Assembly (NCBI GenBank): GCA_937982425.1 | Contig: CALJLT010000020.1 | Coordinates: forward strand, 1 to 61,701 | Source of the DNA: an uncultured archaeon | GTDB taxonomy: Archaea > Nanobdellota > Nanobdellia > Pacearchaeales > GW2011-AR1 | Reading direction: 5' to 3' | Length of the DNA stretch: 61,701 nucleotides | Part shown: in pieces, positions 51,601 through 61,112 of the stretch | Layout of the letters: every line of letters starts with the position of its first letter | Position numbering within the stretch: the stretch's first letter is position 1 | The notes under the pieces: generated by a model | What the model saw: the letters and a program-made list of their open reading frames with translations, nothing else | Databases searched by the model: none | What the model was told of the DNA's origin: nothing | Program-made: the position numbers and the translations under genes

Positions 51601-52188
51601 TTAAAGCAAAATTATAAGTAATCCTTCAATTATTGCTGCAATAAATAAAAGAGGTAAAACTAATAGTAGGTAAGTCCAAATTGACTTATTAAACAATTCA
51701 CGAAAATTCCTTCTTCCGTTCTTATAAAAAAAACTAAACCCTAACTTTACTCCCATTCCAAGAGAGATAAATAATGCTGGCAATTCAAAGATTCCATGAG
51801 GAACTAAAGCTAAAAGTGAAAAATGCCCAAACTCGGCTACACTTAAATTACTTACAAAACCTACTACAAATCCATTTGAAACTGATGATAAAAGAGGAAA
51901 TATTCCAAATATAACTCCTAAAACTAACCCAAAAAAACTAGCTAATGAATTATTTGAAAATAAAAACAAAATCATTTCTCTTAAAGAAAAACCTTCTGTT
52001 TCAAGAATTAATTTTTTTAGGTATTCTAGCAAAGATTCTTGAATTGCGAGAGGTAAATCAATGAAAAATCCAAGTCCAAAAAAAATAAAAAAAATACCCA
52101 TAATTAAAAAGATAAATCCTTTAATTTTATGAAGATAATCAAAAACTTCGCTATATTTTAACTCTAAAAATCTTTTAAGTTTTTGCAT
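51601..52188 (-). CDS. SpoIIM-like (stage II sporulation M family) membrane protein
   Basis: A 195-residue protein with at least five predicted membrane helices and the family signature LVPHGIFELPALFISLGMG, followed by a final hydrophobic segment (LLLVLPLLFIAAIIEGLLI). In bacteria SpoIIM remodels septal membrane and peptidoglycan; in archaea relatives are widespread but unassigned. Its ATG overlaps the rhomboid stop by 1 base, so it is translated with that protease. Confidence 0.9.
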   Translation of the reverse strand: MQKLKRFLELKYSEVFDYLHKIKGFIFLIMGIFFIFFGLGFFIDLPLAIQESLLEYLKKLILETEGFSLREMILFLFSNNSLASFFGLVLGVIFGIFPLLSSVSNGFVVGFVSNLSVAEFGHFSLLALVPHGIFELPALFISLGMGVKLGFSFFYKNGRRNFRELFNKSIWTYLLLVLPLLFIAAIIEGLLIILL

Positions 52189-52859
52189 TAACTAAATCTC
52201 CTGGAAATTAATTTTACTTTATTTGGAAATTTTTTTCTTAAAAACAACCCATAAAAAATTCCGGCTAATAAGCCCCCTAAATGGGCAACATTCCCAATAG
52301 GAACATTTCCTAAAATTGAAACTAACCAGAGTAAAACTAACATTCCTGGTGCAGCATACTTTATTTTAATTGGAATTGGGATAAACATCATATAAACGGG
52401 TAAATTAGGAGTCAAAAAAATTAAAACTCCTATTAGACCAAATAAAGCTCCACTAGCCCCTACTGCAAAAGAATTCCAATCTCCAGGAAATAATGCTGGA
52501 CTTAAGACAAATAATAAACCAGCAAATAACCCTGCAAAAAGATAAAAAAATAAGAATCTTTTTGGACCCAAAATTTTTTCTAATAGAGACCCTACAAAAA
52601 ATAAAGATAAAACGTTCACAAAAAGATGGAAAAAACCCGCATGCATAAACATGCTAGTCAAAAAAGTCCAAATATAAAAATTTTCGAAAATAATTCTGGG
52701 ATTAAGGGCAAGGTATTCTATTGGAATAAACTTAAGAGCCAAAAGAATGGAAAAAAGAAAATAAAAAAATACATTTAAAATTATAAGCCAAGTGTTAACA
52801 CTAAAGCTAGAAAAAAAAGATTTTCTTCTTTTAGTTAAAGGAATTTCATAAACTACCAT
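52188..52859 (-). CDS. Rhomboid family intramembrane serine protease
   Basis: A 223-residue protein with six predicted membrane helices, the catalytic serine in VGASGALFG and the catalytic histidine in VAHLGGLLAG. The L1-loop position has SMFMHAGFFHLFVN. It cleaves membrane proteins. It overlaps the SpoIIM-like gene by 1 base and follows TFE by 20 bases, so all three probably form one operon. Confidence 0.93.
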   Translation of the reverse strand: MVVYEIPLTKRRKSFFSSFSVNTWLIILNVFFYFLFSILLALKFIPIEYLALNPRIIFENFYIWTFLTSMFMHAGFFHLFVNVLSLFFVGSLLEKILGPKRFLFFYLFAGLFAGLLFVLSPALFPGDWNSFAVGASGALFGLIGVLIFLTPNLPVYMMFIPIPIKIKYAAPGMLVLLWLVSILGNVPIGNVAHLGGLLAGIFYGLFLRKKFPNKVKLISRRFS

Positions 52860-52879
52860 TTTATACTTTTTTTAAAAGA

Positions 52880-53650
52880 TTATTTCTTTTTAGGAGACTT
52901 CTTAATTAATTTTTTAGTAGAAGATTTAATTTTCTTAGATTCTTTAATTTTTGATTTTGTCTCCTTTTTTTTAGGGACTTTTTCTTTTACCTTTTTATCT
53001 TGAATTTTTTTAGAAGAAATTGCTTCTTTTCTTTTTAATTCTCTTTTTTTCTTGGCTTCCAATTTCTTTTCTTCCTTTTCTTTCTCTCTCTTTTTCAAAT
53101 CCAAACTTTTTTTCTTATCTGATTTATTTAATTCTTTTTGAATCTCTTCTTCAATAATCTTCAATTTATCATCTATTCTTTTTAAAGAATTATTTAAATC
53201 TTTAATTAGTTTAGAATTATCCTTTGTTTCAAAAAGCTCTCCACATTCATCACAAGTAAAATCCATTAGTAAAGCTTGATTTTCATCATATTCTAAATTA
53301 CAAAGTTTACAGGCATAAAAAACACTTTTTTCTCTAGCAGAAATCTCTTTTAAAATTTCAGATTTCTTTTCATTTAAAAGATTTTTAAGAAATTCTAAGG
53401 ATTTTAAAACATCAAATCTCCAAAAGTAAGTATACCATCCTTTCTTTTTATCTTTCTTTCTTTCAGATAAAACCAATCCATGATCTGAAATTTTATAAAG
53501 AATATTTCTTGTTTGATTAATAGTTATATCTAATTTTTTAGCTATATTAAACTCATTAGCATATTTTTGACTGTTCAATAAATCTGCAATGGGCTCGGCT
53601 GATTTTCCAGCAATAATAACCACAACCTCTTTAAGCAAATTATCTAACAT
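52880..53650 (-). CDS. tfe: Transcription factor E (TFE-alpha), with Lys-rich tail
   Basis: A 256-residue protein: winged helix at about 1-80 (FNIAKKLDITINQTRNILYKISDHGLV) and a zinc ribbon with Cys114, Cys117 (CKLC) and Cys133, Cys136 (CDEC). TFE assists TBP/TFB-driven open-complex formation by RNA polymerase. A tail of about 80 residues after 175 is almost entirely Lys/Glu (KKKSLDLKKREKEKEEKKLE) and then Lys/Ser; most archaeal TFE lack this. ATG 53650 is used rather than TTG 53656. Confidence 0.92.
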   Translation of the reverse strand: MLDNLLKEVVVIIAGKSAEPIADLLNSQKYANEFNIAKKLDITINQTRNILYKISDHGLVLSERKKDKKKGWYTYFWRFDVLKSLEFLKNLLNEKKSEILKEISAREKSVFYACKLCNLEYDENQALLMDFTCDECGELFETKDNSKLIKDLNNSLKRIDDKLKIIEEEIQKELNKSDKKKSLDLKKREKEKEEKKLEAKKKRELKRKEAISSKKIQDKKVKEKVPKKKETKSKIKESKKIKSSTKKLIKKSPKKK

Positions 53651-53789
53651 AACCAATTTAGAAAAAATTATATTAAATATCTTTCGGTAAAAGAATTTAA
53701 TCTTCTTTAAAATTAAAAAGAGAGCCTAATTTAAAAAAATAACATTTTTAAACTATATATCCTACAATATATTATAAAAAGAGGATAAA

Positions 53790-54359
53790 ATGGGCATTTT
53801 TTCAAAAAGTAAAGATAAACAAAAAGAAAAGAATTACTCTTCTCAAAAAATTCCAGAATTGCCTTCTTTGCCTAGTCTTCCCCAATATAATTCCTCGCCT
53901 AATTTTCCATTAATGGATGATTATGAAGAAAAAAAAGAAATACACCAACTTCCAAGTTTTCCTTCTAGTCCAACAGGAGATATGTTTTCGAAAAATACCA
54001 TAAAAAGTGCCGTAAAGGGAGAACCTGCCCTTAAGTATAATTATGAAGATGATGATGAAGATTTAGAAATTGAACCTCCAAGATATCACAAGGAGATTTC
54101 AAATAATCAATTTGAAAAGAAAGTTATGAAAGAAAATTATGAAATAAAACCTGTCTTTGTAAGAATAGATAAATTTCAAGAAGGATTAAAATTATTTGAA
54201 GAAACAAAAGAAAATCTTGGAGAAATTGACAAACTTTTAAAGGAAGTCAAACACTTAAAAGAAAAAGAATCAGAAGAATTAAGTTCTTGGGAAAAGGATT
54301 TAGAAAAAATAAAAAACCAAATAGAAAAGATTAATCAAGAAATCTTCTCTAAAATATAA
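53790..54359 (+). CDS. Pro-rich/coiled-coil protein, first of a coupled pair
   Basis: A 189-residue protein. The N-terminal half is disordered with LPSLPSLPQY- and LPSFPSSP-type repeats and an acidic patch (YEDDDEDLEIEPP). The C-terminal half is a helical coiled coil (FEETKENLGEIDKLLKEVKH). GAGG at 53781-53784 is 5 bases before the ATG, a fairly good ribosome site. The stop and the next gene's ATG share one base. Similar proline-rich/coiled-coil proteins occur in DPANN genomes; function is unknown. Confidence 0.7.
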   Translation: MGIFSKSKDKQKEKNYSSQKIPELPSLPSLPQYNSSPNFPLMDDYEEKKEIHQLPSFPSSPTGDMFSKNTIKSAVKGEPALKYNYEDDDEDLEIEPPRYHKEISNNQFEKKVMKENYEIKPVFVRIDKFQEGLKLFEETKENLGEIDKLLKEVKHLKEKESEELSSWEKDLEKIKNQIEKINQEIFSKI

Positions 54360-54730
54360 TGGTAAAGAAAAAAAAAGTTTCTGAGAAAAAAGAAATTATC
54401 CACATTAAACTAGAGAGCCAGGAGGCCTTAAAAGCAAAAAAGGATTTATTATATTCCCAAATTGATCTAATAAATTTAATAAAAACAATTGGAAGATATA
54501 AAGAACTGAGAGAACAAGAATTGGATAAGAAAATTGAAATTTCTAAAAAAATAAAAATTATTCAAAAAAATATTCAAAAAATAAAAAAAGAATTTCCAAA
54601 TTTAAGACCCTTAGAAGAGAAAGAAAAAGAAAAACCTCTTGCTACTCCAAAAATGATCATTCCAAAAACTTCAGAATTAGAGCAAGAATTATTAGATATT
54701 CAAGAAAAATTAAGATTAATGGAAAATTAA
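54359..54730 (+). CDS. Coiled-coil protein, second of a coupled pair
   Basis: A 123-residue protein that is Lys/Glu/Ile/Leu-rich and predicted to be a long coiled coil (SQIDLINLIKTIGRYKELRE, then KIIQKNIQKIKKEFPNLRP). It begins at the last base of the preceding stop, so the two are translationally coupled and may form a heteromeric coiled coil. No family recognised. It converges on the transglutaminase-like gene with a 4-base overlap. Confidence 0.65.
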   Translation: MVKKKKVSEKKEIIHIKLESQEALKAKKDLLYSQIDLINLIKTIGRYKELREQELDKKIEISKKIKIIQKNIQKIKKEFPNLRPLEEKEKEKPLATPKMIIPKTSELEQELLDIQEKLRLMEN

Positions 54731-55746
54731 AATTCTAAACCGTATCTTTCTCTAATTTTATTTAGCCTATTTAATTGAATAAAATTTATATTTTCTTCAT
54801 CAAAAACCTTAGCTAAAAACTTTGAATCTGAATATTCTTTTAAATTAGGTTCAAGTGAATCTCCTTCAGAAACAATAATTAACTCAAAATCTCCATAAAT
54901 TTCAGAATAAACTCCTTTATCAAAATATCCTCCTTTTGAAAAAGAAATTGGGCTTGGGGAAGTTGTTTCAATAAAACAATAACCACTTTTTCTAAAACTT
55001 TTTTTCAAAGGGCATTTTATACCTGCCGCTTGATGATTTAATTCAGGAAAATAAAAAAGAGCAGTTCCAAAACCTAATTCTTTCAATAAAAATACGGTTA
55101 ATTCGGATTTACTCTCACACGCTCCTTTTCCAAAATAAAGCGTTTGATATGGATAATAAGAAAATTTTAAAGGGAATTCTATTTCAGAATAAGAAATATT
55201 TTCAAAATCATCACTATATTCTATATTCTGCACTAAACTTACAGAAATTCTTGCTTGATCTGTTTTTGAATCAGGGGCTAAATTCTGTATTGCTACGATT
55301 AAAGGTAGAAGAGATTCTCTTTGAAGGGGTTCATTTATTTTTTTAAGCTCAAAATCTTTCCTAACCGGAAAATTACTTTCATTAAAATTAATAAATTTAG
55401 GTAAATTAGAGAGATAATTAACAACTTCCTCATATAGCTCTATTTCAACACTTTCTTTTTGACCTTTCAAGGTATAATAAAAAGAAGATATTTTTGATTC
55501 TCCAGATAAATTTGAATTACATTTCTCTAAATCAATCTTAAGACCTTCTGCACAGGAACATAAAGAAGCTCTTGGAATCAAAATTCCTTCTTCACAAAAA
55601 TAAGGCAAGTTTGTAGAACAATTTCCATAAAAAGTCCCATCACCACATATAAAATTTTTATTTGAAACAAAAAAATTTAAAGAAAAAAGCAAAATAAGAC
55701 TAACTATCAATAAGGAAACAAAAATAAACCTGTATTTCGCTTGCAT
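54727..55746 (-). CDS. Membrane-anchored transglutaminase-like protein
   Basis: A 339-residue protein with an N-terminal membrane helix (about 7-28), a Cys-rich segment with five cysteines (CGDGTFYGNC, CSCAEG) and a transglutaminase-like core: catalytic Cys in GKGACESKSELTVFLLKELGF, His in ELNHQAAGI and an acidic partner in YCFIETT. These families act as proteases or amide ligases outside the cell. ATG 55746 is chosen; the frame extends to GTG 55761. The papain-like triad is complete, so enzyme activity is likely. Confidence 0.8.
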   Translation of the reverse strand: MQAKYRFIFVSLLIVSLILLFSLNFFVSNKNFICGDGTFYGNCSTNLPYFCEEGILIPRASLCSCAEGLKIDLEKCNSNLSGESKISSFYYTLKGQKESVEIELYEEVVNYLSNLPKFINFNESNFPVRKDFELKKINEPLQRESLLPLIVAIQNLAPDSKTDQARISVSLVQNIEYSDDFENISYSEIEFPLKFSYYPYQTLYFGKGACESKSELTVFLLKELGFGTALFYFPELNHQAAGIKCPLKKSFRKSGYCFIETTSPSPISFSKGGYFDKGVYSEIYGDFELIIVSEGDSLEPNLKEYSDSKFLAKVFDEENINFIQLNRLNKIRERYGLEF

Positions 55747-55776
55747 AAACAATAAATGCACTTGTATTATAAAAAG

Positions 55777-56259
55777 TTATTTATCTGAATTCCAAGAAGA
55801 ATTTGTTTTTTTAATTAATTTAATTAAAAAAGGTTTAACAGAATTTTTCCAAGCATAAAAAGAGTCTTCAATAAATTTCGATTGTGAATCAATGTCCTTT
55901 TCCAATAAAACAAGGGAATATTTTGTTGAAACGTTCATACAAATTTTAATTACTTCCCAAATTTCTTTCTTGTCTTTTTCTGAATTAAATATTTTAAACT
56001 CCACTTGATTTAAATAATTATTTGGAGAAGGGAAAATTAAACTATTTAAATAATTATTCCAAATACGAAAGTAATCTACAATTTTGCTTCCTAATTGGGG
56101 AAAAAAATTTTCACGAACAAATCCCTGTTCAAAAACAGAATCATATAGATTAAATTCTTCTTCTAATTCATTTAAAGTTAATTTTAATCCGGATTCTTTT
56201 TTAAACTCCTCAAATCTCCATTCAAATTCCTTTTTTAATTCTTCTTTATTTATCGTCAT
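55777..56259 (-). CDS. Hypothetical protein overlapping leuS, 160 aa
   Basis: Its ATG (56259) overlaps the leuS stop by 4 bases (ATGA), which indicates translational coupling; the frame also extends to TTG 56268. The protein is helical and charged (NKEELKKEFEWRFEEFKKES) with no recognised domain. There are no membrane helices. A role linked to LeuRS is possible only from position. Confidence 0.65.
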   Translation of the reverse strand: MTINKEELKKEFEWRFEEFKKESGLKLTLNELEEEFNLYDSVFEQGFVRENFFPQLGSKIVDYFRIWNNYLNSLIFPSPNNYLNQVEFKIFNSEKDKKEIWEVIKICMNVSTKYSLVLLEKDIDSQSKFIEDSFYAWKNSVKPFLIKLIKKTNSSWNSDK

Positions 56260-58682
56260 TCTAACCAAAAGGAAGGCATCCCTAATTTAGATTTTTTAGA
56301 TTTATTTTTTGGATCATATTTTTCTTTATCGTTAACAGAATAAACACTTACCCTTAAATTTAAATCTTTTTCTAATTTTTCTAGATTTATTTTATCTTTG
56401 TCCGAAGGAACAACATAAATAAATATCTCTTTAAAATTTTCCTTAATCTCATTATCTTTAAGAATATTAAGAATTTTTGCATTTAATGAAAAATCCTGTT
56501 TTGAATTTTGTGGTTTAATAATCCTAAATTCTGGCCAAGGAGAATTTGAAATAAATCCCTTATTTCCTAATCTTTCCCAAAGTTCCTCAGTAATATGTGG
56601 ACAAATAGGATTTAACAGTTTTAAAAAATTATCCAAAATTTTTTTACTAATTTCTCCTTTTTCCATTTCTTCAAAAAAGTCTCTAAGTTCAATTGTGGCT
56701 TTCCTATATTCGAAATTCCCATAATATTGACCAACATTTTTTATCGTTTTATTCATTTTATTCTCAAGATAATCCGAAGAATTACCTAATTTAGGATTTT
56801 CATATAAATCAAAGATTTTTCTAATAAACCTTAAACTACCAATTATCCCTTTTTCATTCCAATCAATATCTTTGTCAGGGGAAGCCAAACTACAAAGAAA
56901 AAATCTTGCGGTATCTATTCCATATTTATCTGATACACTTTCAGGTAAAACTACATTCCCTTTGGATTTACTCATTCTCTCTCCTCCAGAAGCATGAAGC
57001 ATACCTTGGTGAAACAATTTCTTTGCAGGCTCATCAAAATTAATCAAACCAATATCTCTTAAAAATTTTGTATAAAATCTTGAATAAATTAGATGCATAC
57101 ATGCGTGTTCTGGACCACCTATATAAATATCAACCGGACACCAATTCTTAACTTTATTTGAATCAAAAATCTTAAGAGAATTTCTTGGATCACAATATCT
57201 CATAAAATACCATGAAGAATTAACAAAAGTATCCATCGTATCTGTTTCTCTTTTTCCCTCTTTACCACAATTTGGGCAATCAGCCCTTATCCAATCTTTA
57301 TTAGTCTCTAGAGGATTCCCCTCTCCAAATTCAACTTTATCTGGAAGTATAACTGGCAAATCTTCTTCAGGAACGGGAACAGCACCACAATTAGGACAAT
57401 AGATTATAGGAATAGGAGTCCCCCAATATCTCTGTCTGGATATTCCCCAATCTCTAAGCTTAAAATTAATAACTTCTCTAGCAATTCCTTTATTTCCTAA
57501 CCAAGCATTAATTTTTCTTTTAGCCTCTTCATTATTTAGCCCATCGAACTTGCCTGAATTTATTAACTTTCCTTGATTTGTAATAGCCCTAAAATCATCT
57601 AAATTTCCCTCAATAACTTGCTTAATTTTAATTTTATATTTTTTTGCAAATTCAAAATCTCTTTGATCATGTGCTGGCACAGCCATTACCATTCCGGAAC
57701 CATAATCTGCAACAACGAAATTTCCAGCATAAACTGGAACTTCTTCTCCTGTTGCAGGATTAATTGCATAAGAGCCAGTGAAAACACCTTGCTTTTCCAT
57801 ATCTGCTAAATCCTTTTCTGAAACTGTTTTCAAACTTTCTAAAAATTCTTCAATTATCTCTTTCCTATCATAAGTAACTAAATCATCGAGATTAGGATGT
57901 TGAGCTGAAACAACCATAAAAGTAACTCCAAAAATAGTATCTGGTCTTGTAGTAAAAACAGGCCATTTTTTTCCATTAATTTGAAAATCTATTTCAACAC
58001 CAAAACTCTTTCCTATCCAATTTCTCTGCATTAATTTAGTCCTCTCTGGCCAATCCATCTTATTCAAATTTTCATAAAGCTCATCTGCATAATCGGTTAT
58101 TTTTAAAAACCACTGTTTTAGTTTCTTTATTTGAACTTTAGATCCGCAACGATCACAATTCCCCGTCTGTGCTTGTTCATTTGCTAAAACAGTTTTACAA
58201 GAAGGGCACCAATTTACATTTGACTCCTTCCTATAGGCTAAATTTTTCTCCAACATTTTCAAAAAAATCCATTGATCCCATTTGTAATAATTTGGATCGG
58301 AAGTAACAACTAATCTAGACCAATCATAACTCAATCCCAGAGCTTTTTGCTGGTTCATAAAATTATTCATAGAATTTTCAGTATAATCTTTAGGATGAAT
58401 CTTCTCTTTTATAGCTGCATTTTCTGCGGGCAACCCCAATGAATCATAACCCATTGGGTGCAAAACTTCGAAACCATTCATCAGCTTAAATCTTGCGACA
58501 ATATCTCCAATAACATAATTCCATGCATGTCCCATATGTAATCCTGAACCAGATGGATAGGGAAACATTTCAAGAACATAAAATTTCTTTTTTTCAGAAT
58601 TCTCTTTAACTTCAAATATATTCGAATCTTTCCATCTTTTTTGCCACTTATCTTCAATTAATTTAAAGTTAATCTCATCCAT
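56256..58682 (-). CDS. leuS: Leucyl-tRNA synthetase, bacterial type
   Basis: An 808-residue class Ia synthetase. HIGH-type motif MFPYPSGSGLHMGHAWNYV and the KMSKS motif in GERMSKSKGNVV are of bacterial form (MFPYPSG...LHMGH; archaeal enzymes have PYPYTNG). The editing domain starts at TTRPDTIFGVTFMVV. Zinc knuckles CPSC...CDRC and CPNC...CPNC are present. The length fits bacterial LeuRS (about 800-880), not archaeal (about 940-970). The gene was probably acquired from bacteria. Upstream is the ABC-2 exporter. Confidence 0.95.
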   Translation of the reverse strand: MDEINFKLIEDKWQKRWKDSNIFEVKENSEKKKFYVLEMFPYPSGSGLHMGHAWNYVIGDIVARFKLMNGFEVLHPMGYDSLGLPAENAAIKEKIHPKDYTENSMNNFMNQQKALGLSYDWSRLVVTSDPNYYKWDQWIFLKMLEKNLAYRKESNVNWCPSCKTVLANEQAQTGNCDRCGSKVQIKKLKQWFLKITDYADELYENLNKMDWPERTKLMQRNWIGKSFGVEIDFQINGKKWPVFTTRPDTIFGVTFMVVSAQHPNLDDLVTYDRKEIIEEFLESLKTVSEKDLADMEKQGVFTGSYAINPATGEEVPVYAGNFVVADYGSGMVMAVPAHDQRDFEFAKKYKIKIKQVIEGNLDDFRAITNQGKLINSGKFDGLNNEEAKRKINAWLGNKGIAREVINFKLRDWGISRQRYWGTPIPIIYCPNCGAVPVPEEDLPVILPDKVEFGEGNPLETNKDWIRADCPNCGKEGKRETDTMDTFVNSSWYFMRYCDPRNSLKIFDSNKVKNWCPVDIYIGGPEHACMHLIYSRFYTKFLRDIGLINFDEPAKKLFHQGMLHASGGERMSKSKGNVVLPESVSDKYGIDTARFFLCSLASPDKDIDWNEKGIIGSLRFIRKIFDLYENPKLGNSSDYLENKMNKTIKNVGQYYGNFEYRKATIELRDFFEEMEKGEISKKILDNFLKLLNPICPHITEELWERLGNKGFISNSPWPEFRIIKPQNSKQDFSLNAKILNILKDNEIKENFKEIFIYVVPSDKDKINLEKLEKDLNLRVSVYSVNDKEKYDPKNKSKKSKLGMPSFWLE

Positions 58683-58725
58683 AATGAACTAAGAAACTTC
58701 AAGTTTAAGAAGTTTTTGAAGAATC

Positions 58726-60183
58726 TCAAAGTCTCCTTTTAGTAGATTTTCTCATAATCCAAGATAAAAAGAAAAAAACTACAAAAGAAATTCCTAATAC
58801 TAAAAATCCATCTAGTAAAGAATAAAGATCAAAATTAAAAAGATAAACTTTTTTTATCATAGTTTCAAAAACAACAAAAGGGTTATACTGAGCTATTCTG
58901 AACAAACTTTCTGAGACGTTTTCAAGAGGGAATATTAAATTTGAAAAAAACATAAAAAAAGATGAAATTAAAACTGAAGATAAAATTATTGTCTCTTCTG
59001 ACTTAAAAAGATAACCCAAAAAAATCCCTAATGAAATAAATACGCTCCATCCAAAGAATAAAATTAAAAACATCTCTAAAGGAGATTTAAAAAAATTCAT
59101 TCCAAACAGAAAGTATGATCCAACAAAAATAAGTCCAAATTGAAAAAAAAGAATTATTAGAGGGGTTAAATAATTTGAAAGCAAAAAAGTTATATCTTTG
59201 TTTGGAGTAACAAAATTTCTAAAATACGCCTTAGTTTTTTTATTTTTTAAAACAAAAGACGAAGAAAGCAATACTCCTCCAAATAAAGAAATTAATGCAA
59301 AAAGAATAGGAAATAAAAAATCTCTTTTAGAGTTATTTTGAAGTAAAGGTTCAATTTTAAATACAAGGGGAGACACTATCTCATCTGCAGTCCTATTTCT
59401 TGACTTTAATGAAGAATTTAAATTATTTATATCAGTTAATGTTTCTTGAACTTTTAATTGAGAATCTTGATTAAAGGAAATTAATTCATTTATATCTTGA
59501 GAATTAGATTTAATGCTTTGTTTTATCAATTCTAATTTTAGTATTTCACTTTCAACACTAGAAATATTTGAAGAGCTTTTAAGAGAATTTATAACTAAAT
59601 CTAAATCTGAAATAGGATTATTGAATGAAAGAAGAATTTCTTCTGAATTGACTAAATCAGATTGTATATCTTTTAAATTTATTTCACTTTTTAAAATAAA
59701 AATTCTGGTTTTGGATAAATCATCAAGAACTTCTTGAACTAAATAAGAACCCAACTCAGAAGATTGGAGGGAAATATCTTTTCCAATTAAATAAATAAGA
59801 CTGTAAACTAAATTCACTCTTGAATAATCTGCATAAAAGATAATTTCTTCCGAATTAGAAGAAGAAATATTCATTGATTCAAAAACTAAACAAACATGAA
59901 CCTCTGAACTTTTTATTGAATAAATGCATTCTTCTAAAGAATCAAAATTTTTAACTAAAAAATTATTTTTTTCAAAATCTTCCAAAATTTTTCCCCCTAT
60001 TTCAGAATTATTTTGAAAATAAGCCCCAATTTTAATCTTAGATGTTTCATTTGAACCAAATCCATAACCTGAAAGAATTATTATTAAGAGAGGCATAAAA
60101 ATTACAAAAAACAAAGCTATCTTTGATCTAAAAAAAATTCTAAAATCCTTCTCGACTAAACTAAAAATTGAGTTAAAGATCAT
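58726..60183 (-). CDS. ABC-2 type transporter permease
   Basis: A 485-residue permease: one N-terminal helix (22-42), an extracellular domain of about 220 residues that includes a helical coiled-coil region (LELIKQSIKSNSQDINELI), then five C-terminal helices with ILGISFVVFFFLSW. This is the YhgE/ABC-2 exporter layout. It works with the ATPase that overlaps its start by 11 bases. Substrate unknown; drug, lipid or polysaccharide export is typical. Confidence 0.88.
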   Translation of the reverse strand: MIFNSIFSLVEKDFRIFFRSKIALFFVIFMPLLIIILSGYGFGSNETSKIKIGAYFQNNSEIGGKILEDFEKNNFLVKNFDSLEECIYSIKSSEVHVCLVFESMNISSSNSEEIIFYADYSRVNLVYSLIYLIGKDISLQSSELGSYLVQEVLDDLSKTRIFILKSEINLKDIQSDLVNSEEILLSFNNPISDLDLVINSLKSSSNISSVESEILKLELIKQSIKSNSQDINELISFNQDSQLKVQETLTDINNLNSSLKSRNRTADEIVSPLVFKIEPLLQNNSKRDFLFPILFALISLFGGVLLSSSFVLKNKKTKAYFRNFVTPNKDITFLLSNYLTPLIILFFQFGLIFVGSYFLFGMNFFKSPLEMFLILFFGWSVFISLGIFLGYLFKSEETIILSSVLISSFFMFFSNLIFPLENVSESLFRIAQYNPFVVFETMIKKVYLFNFDLYSLLDGFLVLGISFVVFFFLSWIMRKSTKRRL

Positions 60184-61060
60184 CTTTATACTTTTCCTCT
60201 TTATTATCTTTTTCTATTCTCTTCTCTAAAATATCCCAAGGATTTTCCGCCTTAATTTCTTTCTTAATTTCTTTCTTAATTTCTTCAAATTTAGATTTCT
60301 TTTCTTTTGATTCTTGGTAAGTTTTTCTTCTCTTATTTGAAAAAACTTTTTTAAAAACTTGATCTAAATTATTTGAATTATATTTTTTCTTTATTTCACT
60401 AATATTTCCTTGGACAATTATTTTTTCATTATACAATATGCAAACTTGATCACAAATTTCTTCTGCTTCTTCCATTATTTGGGTAGTAAGTATAACTGTT
60501 GTCCCGTGTGCATTTATCTTTTTTATAAGATATAAAAATTGTTTTCTTAAAAGAGGATCCAAATCTGCAGTAGGTTCATCTAAAACCAAAATAGAAGGTT
60601 TGTGTATAAGTGAACAAGCTAAATCTAATCTCTTTTTCATACCTAAAGAAAGATTTTTTGCTAGAATATTTGCTGCTTTTTCAAGACCAACAAAATAAAC
60701 CATTCCTTTTACTCTTTTATTGAGTTTATTTATAGGAACACCATATAATTTACCAAAATGGGTTAAATTTTCCACGACAGTCAAATCTTCATAAAAAGAG
60801 CCCTCCTCAATTGAAAACCCGAATTCTTTTTTAACTTTTTGCTGTATTTTAAGAACTTCTTTTCCTTGATAGTAGACTTTTCCCTTTTCTGGTTTATAGA
60901 ATGAAACAATTATTTTTAAGATGGTAGACTTTCCCTCTCCAGAAGCCCCAATTATTCCCGTAATTTTTCCTTTTAAAATAGATAAATCAATAGAATCTAA
61001 AACTTGATTTTTTCCAAAAGATTTTGAAACTTTTTTAAATTCAAGAATACAGTCTTCCAT
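60173..61060 (-). CDS. ABC-2 type transporter ATPase
   Basis: A 295-residue nucleotide-binding subunit with Walker A GASGEGKST, signature NLSLGMKKRLDLACSLIHKP, Walker B ILVLDEPTADLDP and switch TTQIMEEAEEI. In Walker A the last-but-two Gly-Ser is GEGKST as in CcmA/DrrA-type subunits, and the switch His is replaced by Gln (TTQ). A charged C-terminal tail of about 60 residues (KKSKFEEIKKEIKKEIKAEN) is unusual. It drives the overlapping permease. Confidence 0.9.
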   Translation of the reverse strand: MEDCILEFKKVSKSFGKNQVLDSIDLSILKGKITGIIGASGEGKSTILKIIVSFYKPEKGKVYYQGKEVLKIQQKVKKEFGFSIEEGSFYEDLTVVENLTHFGKLYGVPINKLNKRVKGMVYFVGLEKAANILAKNLSLGMKKRLDLACSLIHKPSILVLDEPTADLDPLLRKQFLYLIKKINAHGTTVILTTQIMEEAEEICDQVCILYNEKIIVQGNISEIKKKYNSNNLDQVFKKVFSNKRRKTYQESKEKKSKFEEIKKEIKKEIKAENPWDILEKRIEKDNKEEKYKDDL

Positions 61061-61112
61061 AAACTAACAAAGAAAAAAGAACTTTTAAATATTCCTTAAT
61101 TTTTAATCTTAT

